Shown here piece by piece: positions 34,514 through 43,588 of a stretch of 64,000 nt of DNA (its first letter is position 1; every line of letters starts with the position of its first letter). The stretch covers positions 574,726-638,725 of the forward strand of contig CANNFA010000003.1 in NCBI GenBank assembly GCA_947503765.1, read 5' to 3'. The notes under the pieces were generated by a model. That model was given only the letters and a program-made list of their open reading frames with translations, was not told the DNA's origin and did no database searches. The stretch is from an uncultured Paracoccaceae bacterium (GTDB lineage Bacteria > Pseudomonadota > Alphaproteobacteria > Rhodobacterales > Rhodobacteraceae). Made by a program: the position numbers and the translations under genes.

Positions 34514-35787
34514 TACGTGCTCGCCGTGTTGACGCCGATCAGGATTTCCAGCTGCGCAGGCCGCGCAACCGTCACATCCATCGTCGCCAGCGCCGTGATC
34601 CGCAGACCGCCCGATTGTGCATCGGTGAAGGGATCCCGGATCATGTCCACCGCGCCCCATGCCCCGACGAAGATCGGCGCAACGCCGCCCGCGTTGGTGG
34701 TCAGCAGCGCCTTGGTCGGCAGAACGGTTGATCCGGTCGGCGCCTCAAGCGCGTTGGTGCTCATGGCGATGTTGCCCGCCGGGATGTTGCGCACCATGCG
34801 GTCCCATTCGGAAACCGCCGTGTTGGTGATGAGCTGCGCATCCATGTAGCTCCAAACCTCGGGCCGGATCAGCGCCTTGACCGCCGCCGGCGATCCTGCC
34901 GCGTTACCGGCCATGAACCGCACAACAGCCGCGCGGAATGCCGACCAGGCTGCATCGCCGTTCACGCCTTCCTCGTTGATCCCGTAGGTGCTGGCCCCGG
35001 TAATCACGCCCAAAGGCTGGCCATTGGCACCAGTGCCCAGGAACACCGCCGCATCCATCGCCGCGCCCATGGCCCCGCTCATATCGCGCCGCACCGCCTG
35101 TTCCAGTGCCGCGCCCGATTGTTTCAGCGCCCGGCGGGTGATGCGCATCTGGATCCCGAGATTCTGTTCGGGCTTCATCGCCCGGTCGGTCGTGGCGTAG
35201 GTGGTCGGGCCCGAGACATTGCCGGTTTCCGATGTTGCCCAGCCGGCCGATACGCTCGAAGTCGTCACCGGATATTCAACTTCGCCGTGGTCGATGCTGA
35301 TCATCTGCGCGCCCATGCGGGATGCCACGCTGTCAGGAAACAGCCGGTCGATGATCGGCCGGGTGCTGATCGGATCGGGGGTGCCGCTGGCGACAGTCTC
35401 GCCGGCCCGCTGTTCCAGCGCCTGCCACGGCACCGGGATGCCACGGAACCCGCCCTGCTCGCGCAGCTCCTGCACGATCTCGGCGGTCTGTCCGTCCAGC
35501 TGCCGCCCTTCATCGAGGGCCAGCGCGACCTGGCGCATCTCGAAACCGGACATGAGGTCGGCCCATTCCTGCGCGGAACGGGTTTCCAGTTCGCTGCCCG
35601 CGTCCCGGCGTTCGGTATCTTCGGCGATCAGGGCGGCGCGATACCGGGTTTCGTTCGCGCGATACTCGGTATCGAGTTCGCCCATCTGGCGGGTTTCGTC
35701 CTCGGTCGGGCTTTCCTTGCCCACCAGCTCGGCCAGCGACTGCCGAATTTCCGACTGTCGCCGGGCGATTCTCACACTATCAAGCAT
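34513..35787 (-). CDS. HK97-fold major capsid protein
   Basis: A 424 aa capsid protein. The first 100 or so residues are charged and coiled-coil-like (the scaffolding delta domain); the rest follows the HK97 plan: ATSETGNVSGPTTYATTDRA, then RRDMSGAMGAAMDAAVFLG, GTGANGQPLGVI and a late DPFTDAQSGGLRI loop. The ATG at 35787 follows AAGGA and overlaps the HNH gene by 8 bp. A related but different capsid gene lies in the second element. Confidence 0.92.
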   Translation of the reverse strand: MLDSVRIARRQSEIRQSLAELVGKESPTEDETRQMGELDTEYRANETRYRAALIAEDTERRDAGSELETRSAQEWADLMSGFEMRQVALALDEGRQLDGQTAEIVQELREQGGFRGIPVPWQALEQRAGETVASGTPDPISTRPIIDRLFPDSVASRMGAQMISIDHGEVEYPVTTSSVSAGWATSETGNVSGPTTYATTDRAMKPEQNLGIQMRITRRALKQSGAALEQAVRRDMSGAMGAAMDAAVFLGTGANGQPLGVITGASTYGINEEGVNGDAAWSAFRAAVVRFMAGNAAGSPAAVKALIRPEVWSYMDAQLITNTAVSEWDRMVRNIPAGNIAMSTNALEAPTGSTVLPTKALLTTNAGGVAPIFVGAWGAVDMIRDPFTDAQSGGLRITALATMDVTVARPAQLEILIGVNTAST

Positions 35788-36130
35788 CCTTGGTGTCCTT
35801 CTGTATGATGCCTCTTTGGCCGTGCCGCGACAGCGACTCGACCATGTTCCGCCATTCCTGGCGGTCCTCTCGGGGCGGGGGATGCCCGCACTCGATTCGT
35901 GTTTTTCGGGTGTGGCAACTCGGGCAAAGCGCCTGAAGGTTGCGCGGCTCATAAGACAGCTCGGGATGCGTCCGCACCGGCTTGACGTGATCCACTTCCA
36001 GCCGGCCACCGCAGCCGCAGGACCGGCAGCGATAGCGGTCCCGCTCAAGGATTTCCGCGCGCAGCACCTGCCAGCGTTTGGTCCGGGTGACGCGCTTGGA
36101 ATAGCGGTGATGATCGCGGCGGACGCTCAT
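35780..36130 (-). CDS. HNH endonuclease
   Basis: A 116 aa HNH nuclease: ERDRYRCRSCGCGGRLEVDH supplies two zinc-binding Cys pairs and the first His, and LQALCPSCHTRKTR the second half. HNH proteins next to terminases are required for DNA cutting and packaging in cos phages. It is coupled on both sides by overlaps (with the adaptor at 36127-36130 and with the capsid gene). Confidence 0.9.
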   Translation of the reverse strand: MSVRRDHHRYSKRVTRTKRWQVLRAEILERDRYRCRSCGCGGRLEVDHVKPVRTHPELSYEPRNLQALCPSCHTRKTRIECGHPPPREDRQEWRNMVESLSRHGQRGIIQKDTKDA

Positions 36131-36468
36131 TGATCGGTCCTCGCGGAACAGGTCAGCTCCAGCGTCCGCAGGCGAGCACCCGGCGTTTCCTTGATTCCCG
36201 TGATGTTGTATTCGCGTCCGTCGCAGACAAGCCGATCTTTCGGGTCAAGTCCGGCGGTGAAATCGCTAAGGCGGACAGTGAACCGCGTCGTGATGGTCGC
36301 CTGCACCTGTTCAGCGTTCCACCGCTCGCCGTCGCTCACATCGGATTTCTTGGCGTGAACCAGCACACCATGATCTTGCCATTCCTCGACCTGGCCGAAC
36401 CCGTCATCCACCATCATGGCGCGACGGAATTGCACCAGGCGGTCAAGCTCACCTGCATTCAGAACCAT
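36127..36468 (-). CDS. phage head-tail adaptor (joining) protein
   Basis: A 113 aa protein of the phage head-tail joining family: LDRLVQFRRAMMVDDGFGQ at the N-terminus, ITTRFTVRLSDFTAGLDPKD, then REYNITGIKETPGARLRTLE. It plugs or extends the portal and provides the surface for tail attachment. In a satellite without tail genes it would be the interface to a helper tail. Start at 36468 lies inside the last codons of the terminase. Confidence 0.8.
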   Translation of the reverse strand: MVLNAGELDRLVQFRRAMMVDDGFGQVEEWQDHGVLVHAKKSDVSDGERWNAEQVQATITTRFTVRLSDFTAGLDPKDRLVCDGREYNITGIKETPGARLRTLELTCSARTDQ

Positions 36469-38168
36469 TGCATCCTCGCTTTCGTCTTGGGTTGCGCCGC
36501 GATCCGCGCGCCCTGGGCGACGGCCAGCACTGACGCCGCGGCCGCGTCGATCCGGCCCGTGGAGCGGGCTTTTGCAATCTTGATGTTGTTTGCCGGGTCG
36601 CGCAGGCACACCGTGTCGCCGAAGGCCGAACGCAGCAGCATGGACGGTTTCGCCTTCACCTGTCCGTCGAAGGCAGCACGCCGGAACCTTTCGGCATCCT
36701 CGCCGCCATCGCGGAAGCCCTGGCCGCGCCAGACCAGCGGCGCGCGGATGCCCGCACGGCTGATTGCCTCACCCAGCTCGGCCTGCTTGTAGCGGTCCAT
36801 CGTGATTGCGATGACGGGCTGATCCTCGACATGGCGCATCACCTCGACCAGCCACGGCGCGACGGGCACCGTCCGGTCGCCCAGCACGTTCAGCTCGCCG
36901 CGTTCCTGCATCTCGACATAGCGGCCCGCCACGCCGTCCGACTGGCCACGATCCAGCAGCGACGGTTGCGACGGGAAGGTGCCGAGGCATTCGAGCCGTC
37001 CGGTTTCGGGCCAGTAGAACGCCGCCGCCGTCATCGAGGCCGAGCCGCCCAGGTCGATGCCGATCACGACGCCGCCCTGGCGCGGCGGCAGAGCGTCGGT
37101 TTCGCAGCTCAGCCATTCGTCCGGGCTGATCAGCATGTCCCGCGACTCGCCGGACACACGCTCATTGCGGTTGTAGAGCCGGAAGCTGGTCAGGCTGGAA
37201 CCGCCGCGCGCAATCGCGCGCTTCGCCTGGGCTTCGAGCCATTCCAGAGAACCGCCGATGCCGTGCGGCGCGCCGGGGTTGGCGATCAGCAGACTTTCGG
37301 CGTCATCGGCAGGAAGGCCCGGCGCGGGGCGATGTTCCTGGATGTAGGAACCGGGCGAAGGATCGTCGATCCAGCGGCTGAACGGATGCGTGTCGTCGCT
37401 AGCGGACGTGCTGATGAGGAAGGCGCGACCTTCTCGCTTGCCGAGGCCGGACAACAGCGCGTGTTCCAGCTCGTCGCCGCGATCAAGGGCCCAATGCCCG
37501 CGCTCATCGAGAATCGCCATCGTTGGCGCGCCGCCCAGGGCCGACTTGCCGTCAGCTGCGATGACGCGCAGAACATGCCCGCCGCCGTCACCTTCATACT
37601 CGATTTCGAGCCGGGGCGCGCGGCGGTAGATCAGGTGACGCTGGATCTCAAGCGGCAGGGTTGCGGCGAACCCGGCGACGAAATCCCAGATAATCCGGCC
37701 CTGATCGCGGGTCCGCGCGGCCGCGATGATCTCGCGCCGGGGCTGGTGATCCCAGATGCCGATCAGACCGCCGAGCGCAAGGCCCGCCGTGATCGCGGAT
37801 TTCCCATTGCCGCGCCCGATGCTGAGAACGGCGTTGGCAATGCCGTCAGCCATCGCGCCCTGGATGAATTGACGCTGAAAGGGTGCCAGCGATACCGGCT
37901 TTCCGGCGTTCGGCCCCTCGGGAATGCTCAGCCCTTGCATGAATTGCATAGCTCTTTCCGCCGGGGTCGCGTCGTCGTCGGGCGCGAAAATTGACAACTC
38001 CCATCGTCGGTCCCGCGCGTCGGTCAAAGTCGCGGCATTGGGACCATTTGCGAAGAGGTCTGTCTGTTCACGCTCGAAAGACTGCGCCGGCGCAGACGGA
38101 GGCGGCGGCGGAAGCATCGAGCCATCGGCCCTGCGCCACTCTCTTTTTTTCTTTGCCGTCTTCGTCAT
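36459..38168 (-). CDS. terminase large subunit
   Basis: A 569 aa packaging motor and nuclease. ATPase Walker A SIGRGNGKSA with Lys123; Walker B TMAILDERGH near residue 220; a coupling motif in FLISTSASDD; and the nuclease site GVVIGIDLGGSASM with its first Asp. The basic N-terminus (TKTAKKKREWRR) is followed by a Pro-rich stretch. The usual small terminase is not found directly upstream. Confidence 0.93.
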   Translation of the reverse strand: MTKTAKKKREWRRADGSMLPPPPPSAPAQSFEREQTDLFANGPNAATLTDARDRRWELSIFAPDDDATPAERAMQFMQGLSIPEGPNAGKPVSLAPFQRQFIQGAMADGIANAVLSIGRGNGKSAITAGLALGGLIGIWDHQPRREIIAAARTRDQGRIIWDFVAGFAATLPLEIQRHLIYRRAPRLEIEYEGDGGGHVLRVIAADGKSALGGAPTMAILDERGHWALDRGDELEHALLSGLGKREGRAFLISTSASDDTHPFSRWIDDPSPGSYIQEHRPAPGLPADDAESLLIANPGAPHGIGGSLEWLEAQAKRAIARGGSSLTSFRLYNRNERVSGESRDMLISPDEWLSCETDALPPRQGGVVIGIDLGGSASMTAAAFYWPETGRLECLGTFPSQPSLLDRGQSDGVAGRYVEMQERGELNVLGDRTVPVAPWLVEVMRHVEDQPVIAITMDRYKQAELGEAISRAGIRAPLVWRGQGFRDGGEDAERFRRAAFDGQVKAKPSMLLRSAFGDTVCLRDPANNIKIAKARSTGRIDAAAASVLAVAQGARIAAQPKTKARMQWF

Positions 38169-38564
38169 CGTTCAGTCTCTCGCGCGTATCTCTTCGTTCA
38201 ATCGTTGTTCTCTTGGCCCTCTGCTTACTGGTGAGGGTTGCTGTGACGGTCAGAAAGCGGGTTACTGCAACGGGGATGAAAACCCGTCTCCCGCCCTGAC
38301 CGCCGCGATCTTGCCTGCTCACCGGAGCCGGGCCGCCGCTTAGGCCAGACCTGCCTTTCCCTCGGCTCGGTCCGCACTCCCATGTTCACCGCCTTAGAGG
38401 GTGGCAGTGGGGCCTTAGGGCGTGGAGTGACCGCACGACGCGGAATAGCTGCCCTTGTGCTTTGGCCCGTTTCCCGGTAGCACTGTGATGCGTCAGACCC
38501 GGCTAACCCGTAAAAGCCACCTGCCGCATAGGCCCGCCGTTTGCCCGGCGGGCTTTCTTTTATC
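38169..38564. other. 396 bp non-coding stretch upstream of the terminase gene
   Basis: An unusual gap inside an otherwise overlapping operon. No coding frame on the minus strand. It holds a plus-strand terminator at its right end (38532-38562) and several GC-rich stem possibilities. Candidates for its role are a packaging (cos) site, a promoter, or a plus-strand RNA antisense to the head operon. Confidence 0.5.
38532..38562 (+). terminator. rho-independent terminator facing against the operon
   Basis: GCCCGCCG and CGGCGGGC form an 8 bp stem with loop TTTGCC, followed by TTTCTTTTA on the plus strand. All neighbouring genes are on the minus strand, so it would end a plus-strand RNA starting somewhere in the 38169-38530 gap. 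Confidence 0.6.
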
Positions 38565-38795
38565 TCACCTCTCGATCAGCTCGACATCGCGTTCGGTTGC
38601 CGTGCCCAGCTCGGACACCAGCCGCCGCATGATCTGTTCCTGCTTCTGTGACGGACGCCATGACGGCCGCTTGCCGTGCCGGGCGATTGATCGCACGAAC
38701 CCTTGCAGCCATTCGTCCGAGCCGTCCGCCATCACGCGGCGCACGACGATGGGCCAGCTATGGGTCAGGATTTCGTCCAGCTCGCGCCCGGTCAT
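38565..38795 (-). CDS. small hypothetical protein of the head operon
   Basis: A 76 aa helical protein (MTGRELDEILTHSWPIVVRR, then WLQGFVRSIARHGKRPSW, ending DVELIER). Coupled to the connector gene by an ATGA overlap (38792-38795). Its position just ahead of the large terminase is where a small terminase would be expected, but the sequence does not look like a known one. Confidence 0.6.
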   Translation of the reverse strand: MTGRELDEILTHSWPIVVRRVMADGSDEWLQGFVRSIARHGKRPSWRPSQKQEQIMRRLVSELGTATERDVELIER

Positions 38796-39340
38796 ACCTG
38801 CACCCCGCGATACCTGGCCCCGATCCGCGCCATGTGCGGCGACGTGGTGAGGCTCTTGGCGTCCATCGGGGATCGCCCATCGTAATGCAGCGCGGCCTGA
38901 TCCATGAGCGCCTGGGCGAGGTCCGTGGGAATGTCGGATGCCGCTGCGCCGAACCCGGCCTGATACTCGATTGTGATCCGGCTGGGGGTCAGGCCGTGAT
39001 AGTCGGCCAGCCATCGGATGTAGGGCCGATTGCCGCCCACAAAGTCGAATGCCGTGAACGCCTCGCCGTCTAGCGTGACGGTTGGCACATCGCCGTCATC
39101 CGCCGGCCCGATGGGCAGCGTCAGTCCACAGGCGCGATGTGGGGCAAAGATCGTCACGCGGATTGTCTGCGTCAGCAGCGCGATCTGGGCGAAGTGCTCG
39201 ATCTCGCCCGCCGCCGTCCAGGCCATGCGCTGAATGGCCTCATCGTTGTCAGGGCCGGTCACGCGCAGATGATCCTTGACCGCCTCCAGGTCGAAAGGCA
39301 GCGCAATGCCGCCTGCGGTCCGGTGCACAAGCATCCTCAT
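38792..39340 (-). CDS. head-tail connector protein (phiE125 gp8-like)
   Basis: A 182 aa protein with the connector signature LEAVKDHLRVTGPDNDEAIQ, a helical stretch (AAGEIEHFAQIALLTQTIRV), and IEYQAGFGAAASDIPTDLAQ near the C-terminus. These proteins form the ring under the portal. The ATG at 39340 overlaps the upstream stop (ATGA). Confidence 0.85.
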   Translation of the reverse strand: MRMLVHRTAGGIALPFDLEAVKDHLRVTGPDNDEAIQRMAWTAAGEIEHFAQIALLTQTIRVTIFAPHRACGLTLPIGPADDGDVPTVTLDGEAFTAFDFVGGNRPYIRWLADYHGLTPSRITIEYQAGFGAAASDIPTDLAQALMDQAALHYDGRSPMDAKSLTTSPHMARIGARYRGVQV

Positions 39341-39687
39341 GCTGCAATTTCCACTTCTTTGACATGACGGAAGAATCGCGCCTGGTCGGCTGCGGTCATC
39401 GCCTCGAAAGCGGCAAGCGCATAAGCCTTGAGTTCGGCGCGATTTGCCCACTCCGCCCAGGCGCGGGCCTCATCCATGCCGCCGAGAAAGGTTGGCAAAG
39501 GCGCACCGGCCGAGCTGATCGCAGCTGACGCCGTGAGTTCAGCCTGTTCGGCGTCAAGAGAGTTCAACGTGGAAAAGGCAAGCGCCGCGCGCTCCACCTC
39601 GGACAGTCGGGCCATCGCTACGGTGCTGAAATCCGACCACGCATCGGCCGTGCCGAGGGTCAGGCAGTAGCCGAGCATCCGCGACAT
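39337..39687 (-). CDS. hypothetical protein, first gene of the head operon
   Basis: A 116 aa helical protein rich in Ala (DAWSDFSTVAMARLSEVERA, ending FFRHVKEVEIAA). No family recognised. The start is uncertain: 39687 gives a compact protein, 39678 is also possible, and the frame stays open as far as 39858, past attR. Coupled to the connector by ATGA. Confidence 0.55.
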   Translation of the reverse strand: MSRMLGYCLTLGTADAWSDFSTVAMARLSEVERAALAFSTLNSLDAEQAELTASAAISSAGAPLPTFLGGMDEARAWAEWANRAELKAYALAAFEAMTAADQARFFRHVKEVEIAA

Positions 39688-39999
39688 GCGTTTGTGCGCG
39701 GGCTGTATGAGCCGACCAATGCTCGATGACGTTTTACAATTCTTCGATTTGTTCCGGTAAGGTTCACGTCTGTTCACCTTGCCCTTGTAAACCTCAAGTC
39801 TCTGAGATTCAGGAGAATTACCGGATTCAACGGGAAGCCTGCATTTTCCTTTCCCCATCCCGTCTTCACCGCGCGTCGCGCTGCCTGACGCCGACGATTC
39901 CGCCGGCGGGCGGACGCATGCCGCGCGCCGCGCCCGTGTTGCCCTTGGTCCGGCGCGGCGCTATCGGGCATGCAGGCAAAGGCGTCGGGGGCGGAACAC
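39688..39999. other. right border of the ssrA element and gap before the next host gene
   Basis: Holds the promoter region for the leftward head operon, the attR copy GAAGCCTGCA at 39834-39843, then host sequence. The T-rich TTTTCCTTTCC after attR is probably what originally followed ssrA. No gene is seen. Confidence 0.55.
39834..39843 (+). repeat. attR of the ssrA element
   Basis: Second copy of GAAGCCTGCA. Together with the CAAC lying one or two bases upstream in both copies it marks the right end of the element. Confidence 0.6.
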
Positions 40000-41190
40000 A
40001 TGACTTGGCCGGATCACCGGCGGCAGATGGCGCTGCTCTGGCTTCTTTGTGCGGCCGGGGGCGCGTTCGTGCTGGTGCAGGACATCCTGCCGGTCCAGCC
40101 GTTCTGGGATCTGCGCCTTTACGATGCCGCCGCCGCGATGGCGCGGGCCGGCGCGGACCCGTATGCGCAGGGGTTCGGGCGCTCGAACCTGCGCTTCGTG
40201 TACCCTCCGCTGGTGCTGAAGGCGTTCGCGGCGCTGGGTCCGGCCCTCGTTCCGGCGCTGGCCGCCGCCTATGTGGCCTGTGCGGGCGCCTTCCTGGCCC
40301 TGGCGCCGCCCGGCCTTCGGCTGGCGCCGGTGCTGATCGTGGGGGTCTTCGCCTTCATCCACGACCCGCTGACCTCGGGCTTCGCGACCGGGAACCTGTC
40401 GCTCTATCTGCATCTGATGATCCTGGCGCTCTGGCTGCATGCCGGCCGGTCTGGCCCGCGCCACGCGCTGCTGGCGGTCATCGTGCTGGCGGCCTGCATC
40501 AAGCCGTCCTTCGCCGCCTATTTCGGGCTGTGGGCGCTGCGCGATCTGCGCCTCGGACGGTAAAGCGCCGAGGCGGCCGCGGCGCTGCTGCTGGCGGCGG
40601 CGGTCTGGCTGTTGCAGGCGGCGCTGATGCCCGGCGCGTTTTCGGCATTCCTTCAGGCGCTGCGGGACCAGTCCGGTCTGGACGGCGGCAAGCTGGACCT
40701 GGGCCTGGGCGCGTTTCCGGCCGTCTTGCGGCTGACCGGGTCGCCCGCGGCTGCGCTGGCCGTGCATCTGGCGGTCTGGGCGGCATTCGTGGCGGCCTGG
40801 GCGGCGTGGCTGCGCCCCCGGCTGGCCGCACGGGACAACGCCGCCGCGAGACTGCTTTGCCTGACGGCGCCGGTTCTGCTCTGCGCGCTGCTCAATCCGC
40901 GGCTGAAATCCTACGATGTCGCCACGATCTTCCTGCTGGCGATCCATGCCGGCCACCTTTGGGGCCGTCTGCGCCCGGCCCCGCCGGTCCTTCCGCTGCT
41001 TGCGCTTTTCGCCGCCGTGCAGATCAATGACCCGATCGGCCCGACATATCTGCAGATGAGTGTCGAGGCCCTGATCGTGGTCCTGTTCTACGGACTCGCC
41101 GCGCGCGCTGTCGGGCGCCCCCCGCGCCCGCCCTTTTCATTGCGACCGAATCCCGTATTGTGTGGCCGGAAAGGTCCAGACAGGCGATGA
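40000..41190 (+). pseudogene. DUF2029/GT87-like membrane protein interrupted by an in-frame stop
   Basis: An integral membrane protein related to polyprenyl-phosphate mannosyltransferases (glycosyltransferase family 87 / DUF2029). Text: QPFWDLRLYDAAAAMARAGA followed by DPYAQGF, then FVYPPLV, typical of the first periplasmic loop. A TAA at 40561-40563 ends the frame after DLRLGR; translation in the same frame then continues for 209 codons with the same hydrophobic, transmembrane character to 41190. A single C-to-T type change would explain the stop. Either the gene is dead, or the base is a sequencing error. Confidence 0.75.
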
Positions 41191-41201
41191 AGGATCCCCG
41201 A

Positions 41202-41669
41202 ATGTCGCGCATGATCGACTATGGCAACCTGATGCACCGGGCGATGCGCGGGCTGATCCGCGACGTTCTGCTCGATGTGCAGGCGAACGGACTGCCCGGC
41301 CAGCACCATTTCTTCATCACCTTCGACACCATGCATCCCGAGGTGGAAATCGCCGACTGGCTGTCCGACCGTTATCCCGACGAGATGACCATCGTCATGC
41401 AGCACTGGTACGACAATCTCGATGTCGGCGAGGACGGCTTTGCCGTGACGCTGAATTTCGGCGACAACCCCGAGCCGCTGTTCGTGCCGTTCCACGCCAT
41501 TCGCACCTTTGTCGATCCCTCGGTGGAATTCGGCCTGACCTTCCGCAGCCAGGACGAGGACCTCGAAGACGACGCGCCCGGCCCCGAGGAGGCGGACGCG
41601 CCCGGCGAGGAAGACGGCGAGGGCCGGACAGAGGCGGATGTCGTCAGCCTCGATTCCTTCCGCAAGTAA
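41202..41669 (+). CDS. sspB: SspB family ClpXP adaptor
   Basis: A 155 aa alphaproteobacterial SspB that delivers ssrA-tagged proteins to the ClpXP protease. N-terminal substrate-binding domain ([20 protein letters not shown], then [16 protein letters not shown] and [19 protein letters not shown]), then an acidic linker (about 115-145) and the C-terminal ClpX-docking tail ([11 protein letters not shown]). The start at 41202 is preferred because AAGGA lies 7 bases upstream; an ATG 15 bases earlier is possible. The tmRNA that makes its substrate is in the same window. Confidence 0.9.
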   Translation: MSRMIDYGNLMHRAMRGLIRDVLLDVQANGLPGQHHFFITFDTMHPEVEIADWLSDRYPDEMTIVMQHWYDNLDVGEDGFAVTLNFGDNPEPLFVPFHAIRTFVDPSVEFGLTFRSQDEDLEDDAPGPEEADAPGEEDGEGRTEADVVSLDSFRK

Positions 41670-41784
41670 AACCCGTTCCCGATCCGCCGCCGGCGCCCCA
41701 GGCCGCGCGCAATGGCGCATTGATCCTTGCGCGCGCCGCCGCTACAGCACCGGTCGACGATCGCATACCGCCAGGAGGCCCCCG

Positions 41785-43179
41785 ATGACCGCGACCCGCA
41801 CCGAGACCGACAGCTTCGGCCCGCTGGAGGTGCCCGCCGACAAGTACTGGGGCGCGCAGACCCAGCGGTCGATCCTGAACTTCCCGATCGGCTGGGAGCG
41901 CCAGCCGGTGCCGATCGTGCGGGCGCTGGGCGTCGTCAAGAAGGCCTGCGCCCAGGCCAACAGGGAGCTGGGCACGCTCGAGCCGGGGATCGCCGACGCG
42001 ATCATTGCCGCCGCCGACGAGGTGATCGCCGGCAAGCTCGACGACAACTTTCCGCTGGTGGTGTGGCAGACCGGGTCGGGCACGCAATCGAACATGAACG
42101 CGAACGAGGTGATCTCGAACCGCGCGATCGAGATGCTGGGCGGCGAGATGGGCAGCAAGTCCCCCGTGCACCCGAACGACCATTGCAACATGGGCCAGTC
42201 GTCGAACGACACCTTCCCGACCGCGATGCACGTCGCCATCGCCATGCAGGCCGAAACCGTGCTGCTGCCCGGCCTGCGCAAGCTGCACGCGGCGCTGGCC
42301 GCGAAGTCCGAGGAATTCGCCCATATCATCAAGATCGGCCGCACCCACACCCAGGACGCGACGCCGCTGACGCTGGGCCAGGAATTCTCCGGCTACGCCC
42401 ACCAGGTCGCCAAGGGGATCGAGCGGGTGGTGTCCTGCCTGCCCGACATCCACGAGCTGGCGCAGGGCGGCACCGCCGTGGGCACCGGGCTGAACACCCG
42501 CAGGGGCTGGGCCGAGATGGTGGCCGCCAACATGGCCGCGATCACCGGCCTGCTCTTCGTCACCGCGCCCAACAAGTTCGAGGCGCTGGCCGCCCATGAC
42601 GCCATGGTGATGTTCTCGGGCGCGCTGAAGACGGTGGCCGCGTCGCTGTTCAAGATCGCCAACGACATCCGGCTTCTGGGCTCCGGCCCGCGGTCCGGCC
42701 TGGGCGAGCTGATCCTGCCGGAGAACGAGCCGGGCAGCTCGATCATGCCGGGCAAGGTCAACCCCACCCAGGCCGAGGCGCTGACGATGGTCTGCGCCCA
42801 TGTGATGGGCAATGACGCGGCGGTCGGCTTTGCCGGATCGCAGGGTCATTTCGAGCTGAACGTGTACAACCCGATGATGTCCTACAACGTGCTGCAAAGC
42901 ATGCAGCTTCTGGGCGACAGCGCGGCGGCCTTCACCGACAACATGGTGACGGGGATCGAGGCCAACGAGGCGCGGATCGAAAAGCTGATGACCGAATCGC
43001 TGATGCTGGTCACGGCGCTGGCGCCCACCATCGGCTATGACAACGCCACCAAGGTCGCCAAGACCGCCCACAAGAACGGGACCACCCTGCGCGAAGAGGC
43101 GGTAAAGCTGGGCTTCGTGGACGCGGAAACCTTCGACCGCGTCGTGCGGCCCGAGCAGATGATCGGCCCGGCCGAATGA
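41785..43179 (+). CDS. fumC: class II fumarate hydratase
   Basis: Interconverts fumarate and malate in the TCA cycle. 464 aa, the usual size of class II fumarases. Motifs: [59 protein letters not shown], and the superfamily signature [17 protein letters not shown] precedes the ATG. Its stop overlaps the next small gene (ATGA). Confidence 0.98.
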   Translation: MTATRTETDSFGPLEVPADKYWGAQTQRSILNFPIGWERQPVPIVRALGVVKKACAQANRELGTLEPGIADAIIAAADEVIAGKLDDNFPLVVWQTGSGTQSNMNANEVISNRAIEMLGGEMGSKSPVHPNDHCNMGQSSNDTFPTAMHVAIAMQAETVLLPGLRKLHAALAAKSEEFAHIIKIGRTHTQDATPLTLGQEFSGYAHQVAKGIERVVSCLPDIHELAQGGTAVGTGLNTRRGWAEMVAANMAAITGLLFVTAPNKFEALAAHDAMVMFSGALKTVAASLFKIANDIRLLGSGPRSGLGELILPENEPGSSIMPGKVNPTQAEALTMVCAHVMGNDAAVGFAGSQGHFELNVYNPMMSYNVLQSMQLLGDSAAAFTDNMVTGIEANEARIEKLMTESLMLVTALAPTIGYDNATKVAKTAHKNGTTLREEAVKLGFVDAETFDRVVRPEQMIGPAE

Positions 43180-43355
43180 CGCGGATCGTCAATCTGAACA
43201 AGACCCGAAAGCGCCGCGAAGCTGTGAAGAAACGCGCGCAAGCCGATGCGAATGCGATGAAATTCGGCAAGACCAAGGCAGAGCGCGTACTGAATGCAAC
43301 GCAGAACGAACGGGCGCGCATCAAGCTGGACGGGCACCGGTTCGACGACGAATGA
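43176..43355 (+). CDS. DUF4169 family small basic protein
   Basis: A 59 aa protein, very basic ([20 protein letters not shown]), matching the short DUF4169 family common in Rhodobacteraceae. Coupled to fumC by ATGA and to the following ribbon-helix-helix gene by another ATGA. Function unknown; a nucleic-acid-binding role is suggested only by charge. Confidence 0.8.
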   Translation: MTRIVNLNKTRKRREAVKKRAQADANAMKFGKTKAERVLNATQNERARIKLDGHRFDDE

Positions 43356-43588
43356 GCCTGCGGCCGGAAAAGCACTCGCTGACCCTGCGCGGCCACCGCA
43401 CCAGCGTGTCGCTTGAGCCTGAATTCTGGGCCGCCTTCCGCGACATCGCCGCCGCGCGCGGCCAGCCGATCAGCGCGCTGGCCGCCGAGATCGACGCGGC
43501 GCGCGGCGTGGAATGCGGCCTCGCCTCGGCGATCCGTCTGTTCGTGCTGCGCCATTACCGGGACCGCGAAACCCCGCCCCGGACCTGA
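43352..43588 (+). CDS. ribbon-helix-helix domain protein
   Basis: A 78 aa protein with the RHH_4-type fold (HSLTLRGHRTSVSLEPEFWA, then ISALAAEIDAARG and SAIRLFVLRHYR). A likely small DNA-binding regulator. It is the last gene of the fumC-DUF4169-RHH set, and its stop codon falls inside the first unit of a palindromic repeat array. Confidence 0.85.
   Translation: MSLRPEKHSLTLRGHRTSVSLEPEFWAAFRDIAAARGQPISALAAEIDAARGVECGLASAIRLFVLRHYRDRETPPRT

Larger units (their letters stand above)
29813..39843. mobile_element. 10 kb capsid-forming phage satellite (cf-PICI-like) in ssrA
   Basis: Bounded by a 10 bp direct repeat, GAAGCCTGCA, the left copy being the native 3' hairpin of ssrA. All genes read leftwards: integrase, AlpA-like excisionase, DNA-binding protein, two small genes, then portal, protease, capsid, HNH, head-tail adaptor, large terminase, a small gene, connector and a small gene. 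No tail, lysis, primase or classical repressor gene is present, so it cannot be a complete phage; degradation could also give this content, but every head gene looks intact and tightly overlapped. Capsid-forming PICIs that borrow tails from a helper phage have this profile. Confidence 0.75.

Noticed and set aside
29813..39843. Intact prophage
   Set aside because: No tail, tape measure, lysis or replication gene in 10 kb; the element is bounded on both sides by the att repeat.
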